A stretch of DNA of 34,251 nt. Source: Paracoccaceae bacterium (GTDB lineage Bacteria; Pseudomonadota; Alphaproteobacteria; Rhodobacterales; Rhodobacteraceae). The notes beneath the pieces are model-generated. The model searched no databases. It was not told the origin of the DNA and saw only the letters and a list, made by a program, of their open reading frames with translations. How positions within the stretch are numbered: position 1 is the first letter of the stretch; each line of letters begins with the position of its first letter. Positions 34,176 to 34,251 of this stretch are shown one piece after another. Position numbers and translations under genes: made by a program. The stretch covers positions 1-34,251 of the forward strand of contig JAKVCO010000034.1 in NCBI GenBank assembly GCA_022448245.1, given 5' to 3'.

Positions 34176-34251
34176 TAGGGTCAGGACTCATAACCAGTAA
34201 ATGACGAGTGCCGCTAGTGCGATGTCGGACAGGAATACTTTCGGGCACCTG
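34176..34251. mobile_element. IS end (right copy of 76-bp inverted terminal repeat)
   Basis: Exact reverse complement of bases 1-76. It begins 14 bp after the NOS stop codon, with TTTAGGGTCAGG at the junction. The element points out of the window. The NOS coding sequence is intact up to the insertion. Confidence 0.75.

Noticed and set aside
31479..34251. att-type direct repeat of the tRNA-Arg 3' end marking a genomic island
   Set aside because: I looked for a second copy of the tRNA tail downstream and found none, and no integrase gene is present; the far end may lie outside the window.
1..34251. CRISPR array, riboswitch or prophage module
   Set aside because: No regularly spaced repeats, no recognisable riboswitch core, and no phage structural, lysis or integrase genes; the beta-helix protein alone is not enough to call a prophage.

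Overview
The window looks like chromosomal DNA from an alphaproteobacterium of the Rhodobacterales/Roseobacter type. The reasons are an archaeal-type class I lysyl-tRNA synthetase, the family make-up (YqhA, DUF4864, DUF4329, a small secreted Cys protein, a MATE/GluRS pair), generally GC-rich codon use, and two perfect TTAA-N7-TTAAC boxes, the binding motif of the alphaproteobacterial cell-cycle regulator CtrA. The first 76 and last 76 bases are identical in inverted orientation and look like the same insertion-sequence end. The window is therefore probably one complete contig that stopped at two copies of a multicopy IS.

Layout. 1-5.7 kb: IS end, small membrane protein, Tat-exported metallo-beta-lactamase-fold hydrolase, a frameshifted DUF1801 gene, a membrane-anchored unknown, then gltX and a MATE exporter as a pair. 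5.7-10.8 kb: a minus-strand YbbA/YbbP-like ABC system followed by a gamma-glutamylcyclotransferase-like gene, divergent from a GDSL esterase (tesA-like) and an SRAP protein that lacks its catalytic Cys2. 10.9-15 kb: a tight minus-strand operon ettA > PIN-domain gene > yqhA-like > rpiB > DUF4329. 15-19 kb: a MOSC gene with an in-frame stop, nadD, an EamA transporter, dacB (PBP4) and a TerB-like gene. 19-22.8 kb: lysK, DUF4864, and two more broken genes (DNA-alkylation-repair family and SDR). 22.8-30.2 kb: a 763-residue beta-helix protein, several small genes, an outer-membrane barrel protein with a CtrA box, and uvrB with a second CtrA box upstream. 30.2-31.6 kb: an AT-rich intergenic region with overlapping palindromes and an orphan plus-strand terminator (possible small RNA), an inositol-monophosphatase-family gene and tRNA-Arg(TCT).

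The standout is the last 2.1 kb. It holds one 689-residue protein that joins a BFD-type [2Fe-2S] domain, an FAD/NAD(P) ferredoxin-reductase domain and a complete nitric oxide synthase oxygenase domain. All cofactor and substrate motifs can be seen, so it reads as a self-sufficient NOS. It sits between a tRNA gene and an IS end, in DNA visibly less GC-rich than the backbone, which suggests it was acquired.

A second theme is decay. Four otherwise well-conserved accessory genes each carry a disabling lesion (one frameshift, three in-frame stops, one of these also with ACG where the start codon should be), while the housekeeping genes are intact.
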